Positions 11,610-21,575 of a stretch of 64,000 nt of DNA are shown here, piece after piece. A program made the translations under genes and the position numbers. How positions within the stretch are numbered: the stretch's first letter is position 1; every line of letters starts with the position of its first letter. The notes below the pieces were generated by a model, which was not told where the DNA came from, did not search any database, and worked only from the letters and a program-made list of their open reading frames with translations. Origin of the DNA: Leptura quadrifasciata (Eukaryota; Arthropoda; Insecta; Coleoptera; Cerambycidae); assembly GCA_963675555.1 (NCBI GenBank), contig OY776673.1:196099165-196163164 (forward strand). The letters are read 5' to 3'.

Positions 11610-12832
11610 ATTTCAGTAATCGAACCATTGTATGTGCGTAAACCATCACTAAAACTTCACTTTTTAAGAATTTTATTTTTGCATGGTCTATGTTACATTA
11701 AGCACAACTGTCGAATCCGACAAAGCATAATTAATTATGAGTAATATTTAAGTGAGGCTGATAACACTCTACTATAAAATGAAGAAGTTTTGCCAATGAA
11801 AGTGCTGCACACAATTCTAAAAAGGGATAGGAACAACTTTTTTATAGGAGACTTTCGATTTTGCTCAAATTAAACGAATTTGTACTTCACCTCTATCTAA
11901 GTAGTCCAGTATGTTACCGCACCAAAAGAGCTTAAACATGCACTGGCAAACCTTCCAGAAAAGCAGACTGATAATTTTCTAGGAATCTGAAAGTTTAAAA
12001 GAAATAGTAAATCTACTTTGAATTGATTTCAGATTCATATTATATCTGATGGTGGTGTTTCGTTCCAATCTAATTTTAAAGTGAGTAACTTGTTTATCAA
12101 CAGTTTAGTTAATAAGGTAACACGCGCAAGAAGACCTAATGAATGATAACACCGTTCTACCAATAAAATGTTGAGTTTCGTACATTTACAGTCTAACAAT
12201 TGCAAAAGAAAAGGTTACAACATCTGAATTGGGATACCATTGCAAATCTAAAATTTTAAATGAATCTGTGAACGGTATCTCATTTCGCGGTCCTGGTTGA
12301 GTGGAAGAGTCGCTGTAGCTAAACTTCGCCAGGACGTAAATATAAACAAGGTATTAAGAAAATAAACATAAATTGACCAACTTGGTTGTTCAATTTTGTT
12401 TTGGGATATCTCCTAAAAGTTGTTTAGAGTTAGTAACCTATTTGACCAATTCAAAACTCCATAAATTGATAATACAAATCAATAGCTTGACCTATTGGTT
12501 CAATGAAGGAGATAATATCATATCTTCTTCAACAATTTCTGAAGCTAAATGAAATGAGGCTCTCTCATCCTCGCAAATTGGAGTACTGTTCTAAGTGTAA
12601 GAAGCGGAAGAGTTTTAACTCCAAAAGATACTGTACTTAATCGGTATCAATAGATTTGTTGGATGTAAACCTCTATAAAATACGTTGATATTTACATCAA
12701 TCAATACATTTTGACAATGTGTCTGTCAAATATTAGCTGTAAAAGCTATTTTGAACAATCTAAATCTTAGAAACATTGTGCAAATATCCGTTTGTAACTT
12801 TAGGCTAGTAAACAATAAATCAACTAATATCC
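11610..12832. other. Unassigned DNA with a possible LINE 3' tip
   Basis: Most of this is anonymous AT-rich DNA. Around 12288-12345 the sequence TTGAGTGGAAGAGTCGC followed by GCTAAACTTCGCCAGG resembles the conserved 3' tips of insect LINEs. No flanking reverse transcriptase is present, so this would be a very short 5'-truncated insertion. Confidence 0.35.
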
Positions 12833-14163
12833 CTCAATTTGAATGCATTTCTCAATTCTCTTAGGATTATGATTGGCTACTCTTCTCAGCTCTAGAATAC
12901 TGATTTTGCGACATGGTCGTCTTATTTTAGCACACAGTTCTTCTCAATTTCTGGGCCTTATTTTGTAAACTTTATTCTTAACTGTTTCCCAGAAATAACA
13001 ATCTAGTGGTGTAATATCGACGGATCTAGGAGGCCAGAGTCAAAAGGGCTATTTTTTCGTTATCCAGCGCATTGTAAAATGTTCGTTCAACCACTGACGA
13101 ACAATGATAGAATGATGAATTGCCACATCATCTAGCTGGAGAAACATCTCCTGTCGCACATTAACAGGAAGATTGTCAATCGCATCCCATAATTCCATAT
13201 CGGAAAAGTTAACTAAACGCTCAGCATTTAACGAGTTAGGAAAGAAAAACGGACCAATTAATCGGTCTCCTAAAACTCCACGCTATACTTTAATTTTCAC
13301 TGAATACTGGTCTTTACAATTAATAACCCAATGAGGATTTTCTGTAACCCAGTATCTACAGTTCTGAGAAGACACCACCCCATTAATGGTAAATGTAGCT
13401 TCATCAGTGAACAAAATTTTATTTATAAACTTCCGGTCTTCTACAAAATTTCCCTGGACCCAATAGCTATAATCTAACCTTTTATTTTCATGTCGATGTT
13501 CAGTAGACTCGATCTTGGATTCGCTCGTTTTGCAGCTAAGCTTATAGTTGTCTTCAGGATGCGGATGTATTCGACGAGGTTGAACATTCTCAAATCTTTT
13601 ATTAACACTGGAACACTTCATTGGAAAGAGTATTTATTGCGGCTGCAGTTCCATGACTAATATCGACTCATAGTAAGGGATGTCTTCGATTAAACTCTAC
13701 GGCTACTTCTCTGCTACTATGAGGCTCATCATCAAGTAACTTTATAATTTCGATTTTTTCCATTTAAATGCAGACGCATTTTACGATTGTAAACTAAGAA
13801 CTTTACATAATAGAACTCGAAGATTTGTCAGATTGACATTTAATTTAATAGTCTTTGTATACATAACCAAAATTTTAACCATGTGCGCAAAAGTATTGAA
13901 AAAACTTGTAATGTGAATTTCATGATGAAATTTTGTATTGGGGCTCAAAATTAGATTCTGAATAAACCATTCTAATACTTTTTTCGATATTTTCAACGCG
14001 AAGCAAAATATCGAATATGGGCCCCATTTTTGTTAATTGTTTGTTAATTAAATATAAATTGGTTACTACGAAATGTACGTCTATAATTACGCCAAAGCTC
14101 AAATACGGATTTCAAAAAATTACGGAAATATCCGGGGGTCTTTATTTTAAATCAGACACACTG
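12711..14163 (-). mobile_element. Decayed ITm transposon enclosing the transposase
   Basis: The transposase relic is followed on its 5' side (13883-14163) by non-coding sequence that recurs at 6241-6511 and ends in CAGACACACTG next to TA at 14164-14165. The opposite side has CAATGTGTCTG at about 12714, a plausible mutated inverse of that tip. The right boundary is reasonable; the left boundary is a guess. Confidence 0.45.
12833..13763 (-). pseudogene. ITm (Tc1/mariner superfamily) transposase, degenerate
   Basis: This would be a cut-and-paste DDE transposase. On the minus strand a start at 13761-13763 opens MEKIEIIKLLDDEPHSSREV, followed by VEFNRRHP, the usual N-terminal helix-turn-helix of this insect group. 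The middle block encodes LFTDEATFTINGVV with the first catalytic-type Asp, then NCRYWVTENPHW. The distal part encodes GVLGDRLIGPFFF, LQLDDVAIHH (normally QQDGAPPH) and WPPRSVDITPLDCYFW. In-frame stops and shifts occur near 13668, 13283, 13055 and 12955, so it is inactive. About 310 codons agrees with family length. The HTH piece, the three catalytic neighbourhoods and their order make the family assignment firm. Confidence 0.85.
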
Positions 14164-14411
14164 TATAAGAATATTTTAAAAATTGGTATCGAAAATTGTC
14201 AAAATTATCGAGATCCATATTCACGGTAATACTTTTAAACTGTAAAAAAAAAAGTTTGGCTTCGGTCCTAATATTTATAGGTAACTGAAATAGTACTGTT
14301 TTCTTTTGAATCACTGGATTATGCAGACTTATGTCTTCTAAATTTAGTTCAATTCGCTAAGGCTATTCAAAAAATTTGGCCGGTTGAAATTCTGCCAAAA
14401 AAATAGAAAAT

Positions 14412-14770
14412 TGTGACGTCTTTTCCTCTTCCAGCAAGAGAAACACCTAAAAGTCTATAAGCGGGACTGAGCAGCTCAGTGAAGAAACGGTTGATTCCAG
14501 CGGGTCAATAAGGGAAATTAGACTTTCACAAACACAGCAGTAAAACGCAGAAGTTCAAAAATAACAAAGTATATTACTGTTACTCTACTATAGTTAAAAT
14601 AACTTGGCTAAGTACAAGTTTATACAAGCGGCAGAGGGTGATTAGCAAACGGTAAAACAGTATCAGCGGTAAGAGCGGTATTATAAGCCGAGTATGCCGT
14701 TAAAATGAGCGGTGAAGTTATCGATTGAATGATAAAACGGATGACAGGCGGACGGTGTACAGATACCACA
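14412..14770 (+). mobile_element. LTR-like family L1, diverged copy 3 (5' part)
   Basis: The sequence begins TGTGACGTCTTTTCCTC, matching the TGTGACGTGTTTTCCTCC start of the 10.4-kb copy. It continues with related blocks (GTGAAGAAACGG, GGAAATTAGAC, TTCACAAACACAG, AACGCAGAAGTT). Similarity fades after about 14770. A promoter-like region 1.1 kb further on may be the rest of the same LTR, but I cannot show continuity. Confidence 0.5.
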
Positions 14771-14989
14771 TCCATCAAGTTAGCGTTACCATATCGAAAT
14801 TTTGAAATGTCAATATATGGAGTAATTGTTGCTATTTTGTCGTAAATTTGTCGTGAAAAGAAAAAACTAGTCGCGCCTTATTTAAAAAGACCCATGGTAA
14901 TGCCAACTTGATAGTCAAGTTAGCATTACTACATTCTAAAGCGGGCTAAAATGGTGGAAAATAGAGCTCTGAGTATCAAAATAATTTGT

Positions 14990-15215
14990 CGTGAGCAAAT
15001 AATATGCGAAAAACCACCCTTTCACGATTTACGGGGGTAGTAATGCTTAACACAGAGAAAAATGTATTAATTCTCCTATTTCTGCGTAATGGAAATTCGC
15101 CACAAACTATTTTCTGACACGACAAATTTGTAGGCCCCTTATGACAAATTCCTAAAAAAGAATCAGTACAAAAAACCACCCCTTGATGATTTACAGGGGT
15201 GGTCTGACACAGGGG
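14990..15215. repeat. Duplicated hairpin-forming block
   Basis: Two related blocks lie about 160 bp apart: AAAAACCACCCTTTCACGAT with ACGGGGGTAG (from about 15009), and AAAAACCACCCCTTGATGAT with ACAGGGGTGG (from about 15172). The second can form a stem between ACCACCCCT and AGGGGTGGT; the first is a weaker version. Function unknown. Confidence 0.5.
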
Positions 15216-15915
15216 ACGGGTGAAAGGAATATGCGATGCCACGAAGGCTTTAATCAGTAAAATACGAAATTAAAATTGTACTAGCCAAGTATGGAAGTAT
15301 CTCTTAACTTACTCTGTTACTCTTCGGCGGCGGACATTTGAAGGCTGGTATGCGACTGGTCGGTTGGAGTGCTGGAACATCAACTGATTTCAGCGATCGT
15401 CGCTGTATGTTTTATATCCATGTTCCCCACTAGAGAAGCGCGAGAATTTGTATTTCCTTATGAACGCAAGGAACGGTGTACTTGCTACGAGACTTGCTAT
15501 GAGCCAGCGAAGATGGCTTGCATTAAATTATTCACTGTTGGTACTGATAAACTGTTACTAGGTGCATCAATTAGTGTAAACAAAGTATTCCAATTCTTGT
15601 AATACTTACAATCGGTTTCAAATAATAATTCTAAACTACTACGAAAAAGAAACGGATTTAATCGGGCACCGATAACTAATTATTAAATTAATTACTAAAA
15701 AAAATAATTTAAAATAATTCCTAGTTTACAAATATTCTTACTATAAATAAATGTTTAGGTACTTAACTAGTAAATACTTTCCGGTAGTATATAATGATTC
15801 GCTTAAAGCAGGACAATAGCGTTATGTGCACGCTTATGCCTCAGAATATACGAGGAAGGGCCAGAAACGCCGCGAACAACTTACTGGAACATTCTAGAGT
15901 GATCGAGTACATTCG

Positions 15916-15972
15916 ACGCGGGTATATATAGAGTGGATTCAAGCGTACTGAGGACAGTTTAGTATTAGATGA
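15916..15972 (+). promoter_or_regulatory. TATA-type promoter, probably of an LTR
   Basis: GGGTATATATAGAG is followed about 25-30 bp later by GAGGACAGTTTAGTATTAG, a spacing typical of a pol II TATA box and initiator. Just upstream at 15888-15901 GGAACATTCTAGAG resembles a heat-shock-type element. Downstream come a tandem TAAAGTATAATTAGT repeat and an AATAAA at about 16124. This arrangement (TATA, start site, short AT-rich R region, polyadenylation signal) is typical of a retroelement LTR. It is an inference from sequence only. Confidence 0.4.
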
Positions 15973-16035
15973 ACAAGTGATAAGATGAAATAAGAAACAG
16001 TATCAAGTTGTGATTTAAAGTAGTGAATTTATGTA

Positions 16036-16080
16036 AAGTATAATTAGTTAAAGTATAACTAGTAAAGTATAATTAGTTAT
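16036..16080 (+). repeat. Short tandem repeat of TAAAGTATAATTAGT
   Basis: Three consecutive imperfect copies of a 15-16 bp unit lie downstream of the TATA-type promoter, in the position of an LTR R/U5 region. Confidence 0.6.
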
Positions 16081-16171
16081 GTTATTTTCAAGGATTAATT
16101 ATTGTAATTTTAAGTGATTAATAAATCAGTGATTTGTAAAGATTCTTGTTGCAATTTATTTAACTTACGTA

Positions 16172-16430
16172 CAGGGTGTTTACTGGAGATTGTAAAGACG
16201 TAACAATATGTATTTTAATTTCATAGTAAATAAAGAGCATATCTCGGTAACGAAAGATGCTTCGTTACAAAATATGCTATATGCCAGAAACGAAGGGTAT
16301 CAGGGATTTAAGGAAATTAAGTTATTCTGAAATCATCTCAAGGTTATGTACTCCTCACTAGCTTATGCCGGTCACTCATGAAAGATCCTGTATACATAGC
16401 TGTATGAATACTGACTGCCGGGACACCCTG
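16172..16430. mobile_element. Candidate MITE with CAGGGTGT tips
   Basis: The left tip CAGGGTGTTTACTGG at 16172 is preceded by TA. The right side ends GACTGCCGGGACACCCTG at 16430, whose reverse complement starts CAGGGTGTCCCGGC. At 259 bp with inverted CAGGGTG tips it fits a small derivative of the ITm elements whose tips recur in this window. The right flank is AA rather than TA, so the call is weak. Confidence 0.35.
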
Positions 16431-17289
16431 AATAAGCTGCTTCCTTACTTTTATGCAAATTTTAACAAAGTTCTTTTACGCAAAGTTATACATTCTGTCT
16501 GGAATTACTTCTCTTTTATTTAATGTGTGTTTTATTGTTACATTTTATTTCAAAGGTACAAAACCGGAAATAAATAATGTACAATATTAAAATACTGAAC
16601 TACGTATTTATAAACAGGTTTGTAACCTTTGAAGGTTTACTGCCTACAAGAAATGAATAATTAAATTTAAATATTAGGTGTATTTAAATAGAATTACAAG
16701 CGCCGTCAAATGCATCAGAATGCGCTCCAACGCCCTTATAACTATATTTTCTTGTCAAGCAACATGTTATTTTCGTGTGGCCCTGCCTTTTTAAAAATAC
16801 GTGACACTGATACAGATAGCCCCACCTACTAATAGCATGCGCCGGCAAATTAATAAATATTAATAAGGGATGAACACCCCATTTACAATAGCACATAATA
16901 AGTAGCTGATATGTCACGTCTCGTCTGCGGAGGTCTTTTATGGAACGCAAAGCTATGCCTTTGATCAATGAATATTTTTATTAAAGGATGTAATTTAGAA
17001 TACTTAGTAATTTTTGAAAGTTCACCACATTCTTCGTTTATAAATGGTTTTATAAATAAGCGTATGTAACAGGAACTAGCCCTTTAACAACGTAGGTATT
17101 GACATTGTTAGATAGATATTTATTATTTCATTATTCAGATACATTTTTGTACATATAGTAAGTTATAAAATATAATAGAAACAATCAATACATATAATTA
17201 TGCAATAGTCATAATACATTAAAATGTAAAAATAAAACGCACATAAAATATTGGCATACAGGTACATATTATTATATAAAAATATAAAA
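16431..17289. other. Unassigned AT-rich DNA
   Basis: No gene supported. The 3' non-coding tail of the LINE relic below probably extends into about 17100-17290. Confidence 0.45.
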
Positions 17290-18247
17290 AAATACTTAAC
17301 CCATCTAGGTTATCTTTAAAATGACGAATATATTTCTATAGATAAAACTCTCCTACAGAATAAAACGCTTTTTCCGCGAAAAACGATTTTGTTTGCTTTG
17401 TAATTCTGGAGAAATTTTTAATATCTTTTTAATTTTGAGGTAATGTATAAAATACTTTTATAAAATTGTAGGTAGGGGATTTGTCATATGTACATGTCTT
17501 ATGAGCTGGTATCAATAATTTTCTACCATGTCTTGTTCTATAACTACGACATTGGTCAACTTCAAAGTTAGTTTTATTTTTAAAACGATAGAAAACACAT
17601 TTCCACAAATAGATGGAATATACCGTTAATACATTTTTACTTTTAAAATAGTCTTTGCTACTAGTTTTGGTTGTAGGTTAAAAATTATCCTTATTAATCT
17701 TTTTTGAGATACCAGTACTCTACTTATGCCACTACTAACTCCCCGGATACAATATTGTTTTTCCATATGACTATAAGCCGAAGATATATAGACTGGATTT
17801 CATTTGAAGTATGGCGTAAAATGCCGAGTTTAGTTTGGCACAAAGTCAATATGGATGTCCCACCTTAATTGACAGTCTAAATAAGTAACTAAAGATTTAG
17901 TAGCTTTAGAAAATGTTATTTTGTTTCCTGATTCAAAATTTGGGGACAGTGGTTTTTGAATATAGAAGATTGAGGCATTATCTGCGAACATGGTAACTTG
18001 ACCGGTGGATTAATATTGTGAAAGATAATATATGTACATCATGAAAAGTAGAGGACCCGACACTGAACCTTGTGGTACTCCCAACATTTTTTATAGAAGA
18101 TTTGATATCGTTATATTTTACTATCATTTTCCTATTTGCTGGATATGACCGTATCCACTTTAACAAGTTCTCTGTTATTCCCATAGAAAAAATTGCATAA
18201 AAATTCAATATTAACAGTGTTAAAAGCTCGAGATAAATCAAACATTA
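17290..18247 (-). pseudogene. LINE (CR1/Jockey-like) reverse transcriptase, 3' half
   Basis: A non-LTR reverse transcriptase, degenerate. In minus-strand order it encodes DLSRAFNTVN (finger/palm block with the first catalytic Asp), LVKWIRSYPANRKMIVKYND, a decayed SVGSSTF in place of the usual GVPQGSVLGPLLF, VTMFADNASIF (the FADD catalytic box as FADN), then LVSQKRLIRIIFNLQP and finally FAEKAFYSVGEFY, the typical C-terminal end of these LINEs. Multiple stops and frameshifts. Its 5' continuation lies beyond a 3-kb insertion at 21267-21575. An 11-bp duplicated target (ATCAAACATTA at 18237-18247, ATCAAATATTA at 21267-21277) marks the break. Confidence 0.85.
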
Positions 18248-19623
18248 TTTTTTTTTATACATTTATTTAACGTCGGAATATTTCCTTTACTGAGGCCTAA
18301 CACCGACGCCTGTAGACGAGCTACCCCCAACCAGAAGAAAAGTAGGGATCTTTTACTTGCCTAACATTTAATAGACAAAGACCGACGGCTTTACATCCCC
18401 TTCGAAGGATGGTATATCCCCTATACAACCCTCGCCTAAGGTTGTATAGCTTCTGCGCATACACTGATATACAAGCCGCTGGAAGATGTGCGAGGCGAGG
18501 ACGCGGTCTTCGTTGTGAACACGAACGGTACCTCTGGTTTTGAAAAAGGAAAATATATTTTTGGCTGGTTATGTGAGACTCTAGAGGCCTTTCGTGCACT
18601 TTATTTTTGTTTGATTCGAAGTCGAGGTGGTTAAACTTGAAAAGCTGGAACGGGTCAAATGCTTCGCCCTGTATACTCTCAGAGCTGATTTCCACTTGAA
18701 ATTAAGTTTACTTAATTTATTTAGCACTTTACTTTATTTTATTTCAACTGGCAGGGTCAAATGCTACACCCTGTATAGTATGTTAGCACTAGCTTTTAAA
18801 TTAAACACTTTGATTTAGAACGAAAATTAACAGATTATTTATTTCCGATTAAAACAGAGTTGAGTATTAAAATATTGAAATAAAAATTTTATTCACACTG
18901 AAATATTTTAACGTATCGACACTAGAAATTTGCCTAGTCGGTGTTGGGTTGGTTTTACTTGCTTTATTTAAAATTTACTATTTAAGACTGAGAAAATTCA
19001 CTTGAAAAATTGGGGCTGCGAAAGCGATTTGAATTGGAGCACTGGGGCTGATTATTAATAATTAAATTTACTTTTTTATTAGGATCTGCCTAGGAAGGTG
19101 CACGGGTACTGGATTTAAATTCGCGAGATACACCGGAAGACACACTTAGATTTAGGCTCTGGGGCAACCAAAGAGGTAACGCGGGCACTGGATTTAATTG
19201 TTCAAAAACACAACTTGCCGGGGACTTGGCGTGCTCCTTTATTTATACCGAAGATGGGACTTGTGTTGCTGAAGTCTAGATGAAAGCCCGATCGGGCGCC
19301 AGCCGCTCCAACGGGCTCGTATTGCGAAATATTGCACAATAAATGTTGAAATTTTGGATTCTCGGGTTAAAAATTGTATCGTTAAATCGGCTATGTAAAA
19401 TGAAACAATTTGGTATAAAAATGTCAGTGGAATCTAATTTTGTTTTTGAAATATGATCGATAACTGTCTGAATAACATGGTAAATTGAACTGGTCCCGTA
19501 AAGTATTGTTGCGAGTCTTATTCTAATCCATATGTGATGTTATCTTAAGTCATGTTAACCCATATTGAGGGTAATGTATCGCGGTATTGACTGGAGCGAG
19601 AGTCAATTTTGGGGTAATAGTAT

Positions 19624-20546
19624 TCCTTGGGACTTAAAATCAACATTGGAAAGACTAAGATTATGTCAACTCCTCATCAAGTGAACCAAATAGACATTAC
19701 ACTTAACGGAAATTCTCTTGAAGTGGTGGATCAGTTCAATTACTTAGGCAACGTTGTTAATGACAAAGCAAACATGGACAGCGAGATTCGCAATAGAACT
19801 AACGCTGCATCTAGAGCACTCTGGGGACTTAGAGAGAGAGTATTTGACAACCACGACCTTGCTTTGTCAACGAAAATGGCTGTCTACAGAGCAGTTGTCA
19901 TTCCAACACTGCTATATGGATGTGAAAGCTGGGTCACTTACCGTCGTCATGTGAAAGAATTAGAACGTTTTCAGCAAAGACACCTCAGAAGTATGATGAA
20001 AATCCGTTGGTTCCATCACATATCAAACGTGGAAGTACTCAGGAGAGCAAACAGCCTTCCAATTGAGGTGCTTATTTCTAGAGCACGCCTAAGATGGGCA
20101 GGTCACGTTCATCGTATGCATGATAACCGCCTTCCTAAATGTACACTTTATGGTGAATTGCTAAGCGGTAGAAGAAGGCGTGGCGGTCAACGAAAGAGGT
20201 TCAAAGACGCTCTCCATGAAAATCTAAAATCCTGCGGTATTGCAGACGAGCAATGGGAACAACTTGCAGCGGACAGAACCGAATGGCGAGGGGTTGTGGC
20301 CAGCTATCAAGGAAATGTTGCTGCAAGAAGGCCGAATCCAAGACCTAACCAGGTCTATGTTTGTCCTGACTGCGGCCGACATGTGCTCTCCCGAATTGGC
20401 CTCTATAGCCATAGTCGTGTGCACCGTAGATGAATGGGAATTACAATAGACTACACCTTTTACTTGTTTTTTATTGTACACAATTTATCGACTGTAACAT
20501 TTTTATACTCGGACTCGAGTAACGGCTAATAATAATAATAATAATA
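19624..20546 (+). mobile_element. Young 5'-truncated LINE, copy A
   Basis: An insertion with a perfect 8-bp target duplication AATAGTAT (19616-19623 and 20547-20554). It starts abruptly inside the reverse-transcriptase ORF and ends in a (TAA)n tail after ACTCGAGTAACGGCTAA. It is nearly identical to the 3' part of copy B at 43045-45580 (opposite strand), with only a few substitutions seen. 5' truncation, simple-repeat tail and short duplication are classic products of target-primed reverse transcription. It is nested inside the 5S-headed retroposon. Confidence 0.92.
19627..20433 (+). pseudogene. LINE reverse-transcriptase C-terminal region (copy A)
   Basis: An open frame of 268 codons covering everything C-terminal to the catalytic box. 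It begins in GLKINIGKTKIMS, just after where the YADD box lies in copy B, then has FNYLGN, a connector rich in basic residues with RLRWAGHVHRMHDNRLPK, and a C-terminal zinc finger C-x2-C-x12-H-x3-H (CPDCGRHVLSRIGLYSHSRV, residues 246-265). The frame is undamaged but lacks endonuclease and polymerase, so it cannot act alone. The first Met is simply the first in the truncated insert. Confidence 0.9.
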
Positions 20547-21174
20547 AATAGTATGAAGACAGTTGCGAGTTGCTAGCATCTGATGGGGCACATGTAAATT
20601 AGACTTATGAAATTTGAACGGAGTGGAGGTTAATTGTAGGGTAATTGAAATAAAGATAGCGGCGAGTTGCTAGCATGGATGGGGATGGACTTATTTTGGG
20701 ACGAATGTTTTTTGGGCTGGCTAGAAAGGTGAATGAAAGATATTTTAATATATTCATGGAAAGTTAAATTTGACGTTAAATTGAAGAGAAAGGGGCTTGT
20801 AGAAAAAATTGCAAAGTGAACTAAAATAATTTGACTTGATGTTTGTAGAGTAATTTAGAAGTGATTTGAGTTGATGGGGGGGGGGCGCTGTATTTTTTAG
20901 GGCAATCTTTTGTAAAGTTGTAAGTGTATTTTGATGAATTTTGATGTTGGGATGATTTCGTTGTATTCGGATTATTTGGGAATTATCGAAGTTGCGCGAA
21001 TTTTCTCATAATTATTTATTGAAAATTGTAGTTTTTTAGTTCCCCGAGTGTCTTAATAACTTTTTGTATGAATTTTGCCAAGTTGACCTTAATGATTGAT
21101 TTATTTGACAAATTTTAGTAATTTTTTCGTCGGCCATCTTGTTAATATGGAGAACGTACTATAACAGTTGGAAC

Positions 21175-21212
21175 GGTCACCCATCCAACTACTAACCCCG
21201 CCTGACGTTGCT
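21175..21212 (-). promoter_or_regulatory. 5S-rRNA-derived head (internal pol III promoter-like)
   Basis: Read on the minus strand: AAGCAACGTCAGGCGGGGTT then AGTAGTTGGATGGGTGACC. Metazoan 5S rRNA has AAGCA(G/A)CGTCGGGC..GGTTAGTACTTGGATGGGTGACC over the same interval, which contains the intermediate element and box C of the internal pol III promoter. It sits at the 5' end of the retroposon, as in SINE3-type elements. Whether it still drives transcription is unknown. Confidence 0.75.
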
Positions 21213-21266
21213 TTACATCGCATATCGAAGTATGTACATAGTAAAGACGCACCTACGCTCGCCCCC

Positions 21267-21575
21267 ATCAAATATTAATAATATGATATATTTGCCTTCC
21301 TCAAGTTTCTTGTAAACGGAATTTAATAAATGGTATGAAGCTGTTTCTGTTGACACGTGTTCTCTAAAACCATGTCGGCAGGATGTTATAATATCTAGTT
21401 TAAGTACTTTATTATTATATTGTATGCTATTTTTTCTAAAAGTTTTGATAAGGTACTGAGTAGTGAAATTTGTCGGTAGTTTTCTACTTTTAGAAGATCT
21501 TCTTTCTTATATAAAGGTATAACACATGCTAGCTTCAGAATATCAGGAAACATCCCAGAACTATATTTAATATAT
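21267..21575 (-). pseudogene. LINE (CR1/Jockey-like) reverse transcriptase, N-terminal piece
   Basis: The minus strand encodes KLACVIPLYKKEDLLKVENY, then RQISLLSTLSKLLEKI and, after a frame change, CRHGFREHVSTETASYHLL and KLEEGKYIILL. These are the finger blocks (normally VIPLYKKGD..ENYRPISLLS) that directly precede the palm. The order and strand place it as the upstream half of the relic at 17290-18247, separated by the 5S-headed retroposon. Truncated upstream at about 21575. Confidence 0.85.

Larger units (their letters stand above)
18248..21266 (-). mobile_element. Long retroposon with 5S-rRNA-like head and A-rich tail
   Basis: On the minus strand the element starts at 21266, and within about 50 bp carries a 5S-rRNA-like stretch (21175-21212). 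It ends at 18248 with an A-rich tail (ATAAAAAAAAA). An 11-bp near-perfect target duplication flanks it. After removing a nested 0.93-kb LINE its own length is about 2.1 kb. I see no long ORF of its own. Its last ~250 bp (18263-18515) closely match the body of the short SINE at 54711-55046, including CCTAACACCGACGCCTGTAG and CAACCCTCGCCTAAGGTTG. It thus looks like a long relative of that SINE, presumably mobilised by a LINE. Confidence 0.7.

Noticed and set aside
15369..15602. 77-codon frame with a signal-peptide-like start and several Cys
   Set aside because: It resembles a small secreted protein superficially, but there is no intron/exon context and it lies in a retroelement-derived region just upstream of an LTR-type promoter. 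Not enough to call a gene.
14412..16205. A complete 1.8-kb LTR from TGTGACG to GTAACA
   Set aside because: No matching target duplication, and a candidate MITE starts at 16172, overlapping the proposed end; only the first ~360 bp are supported by similarity.
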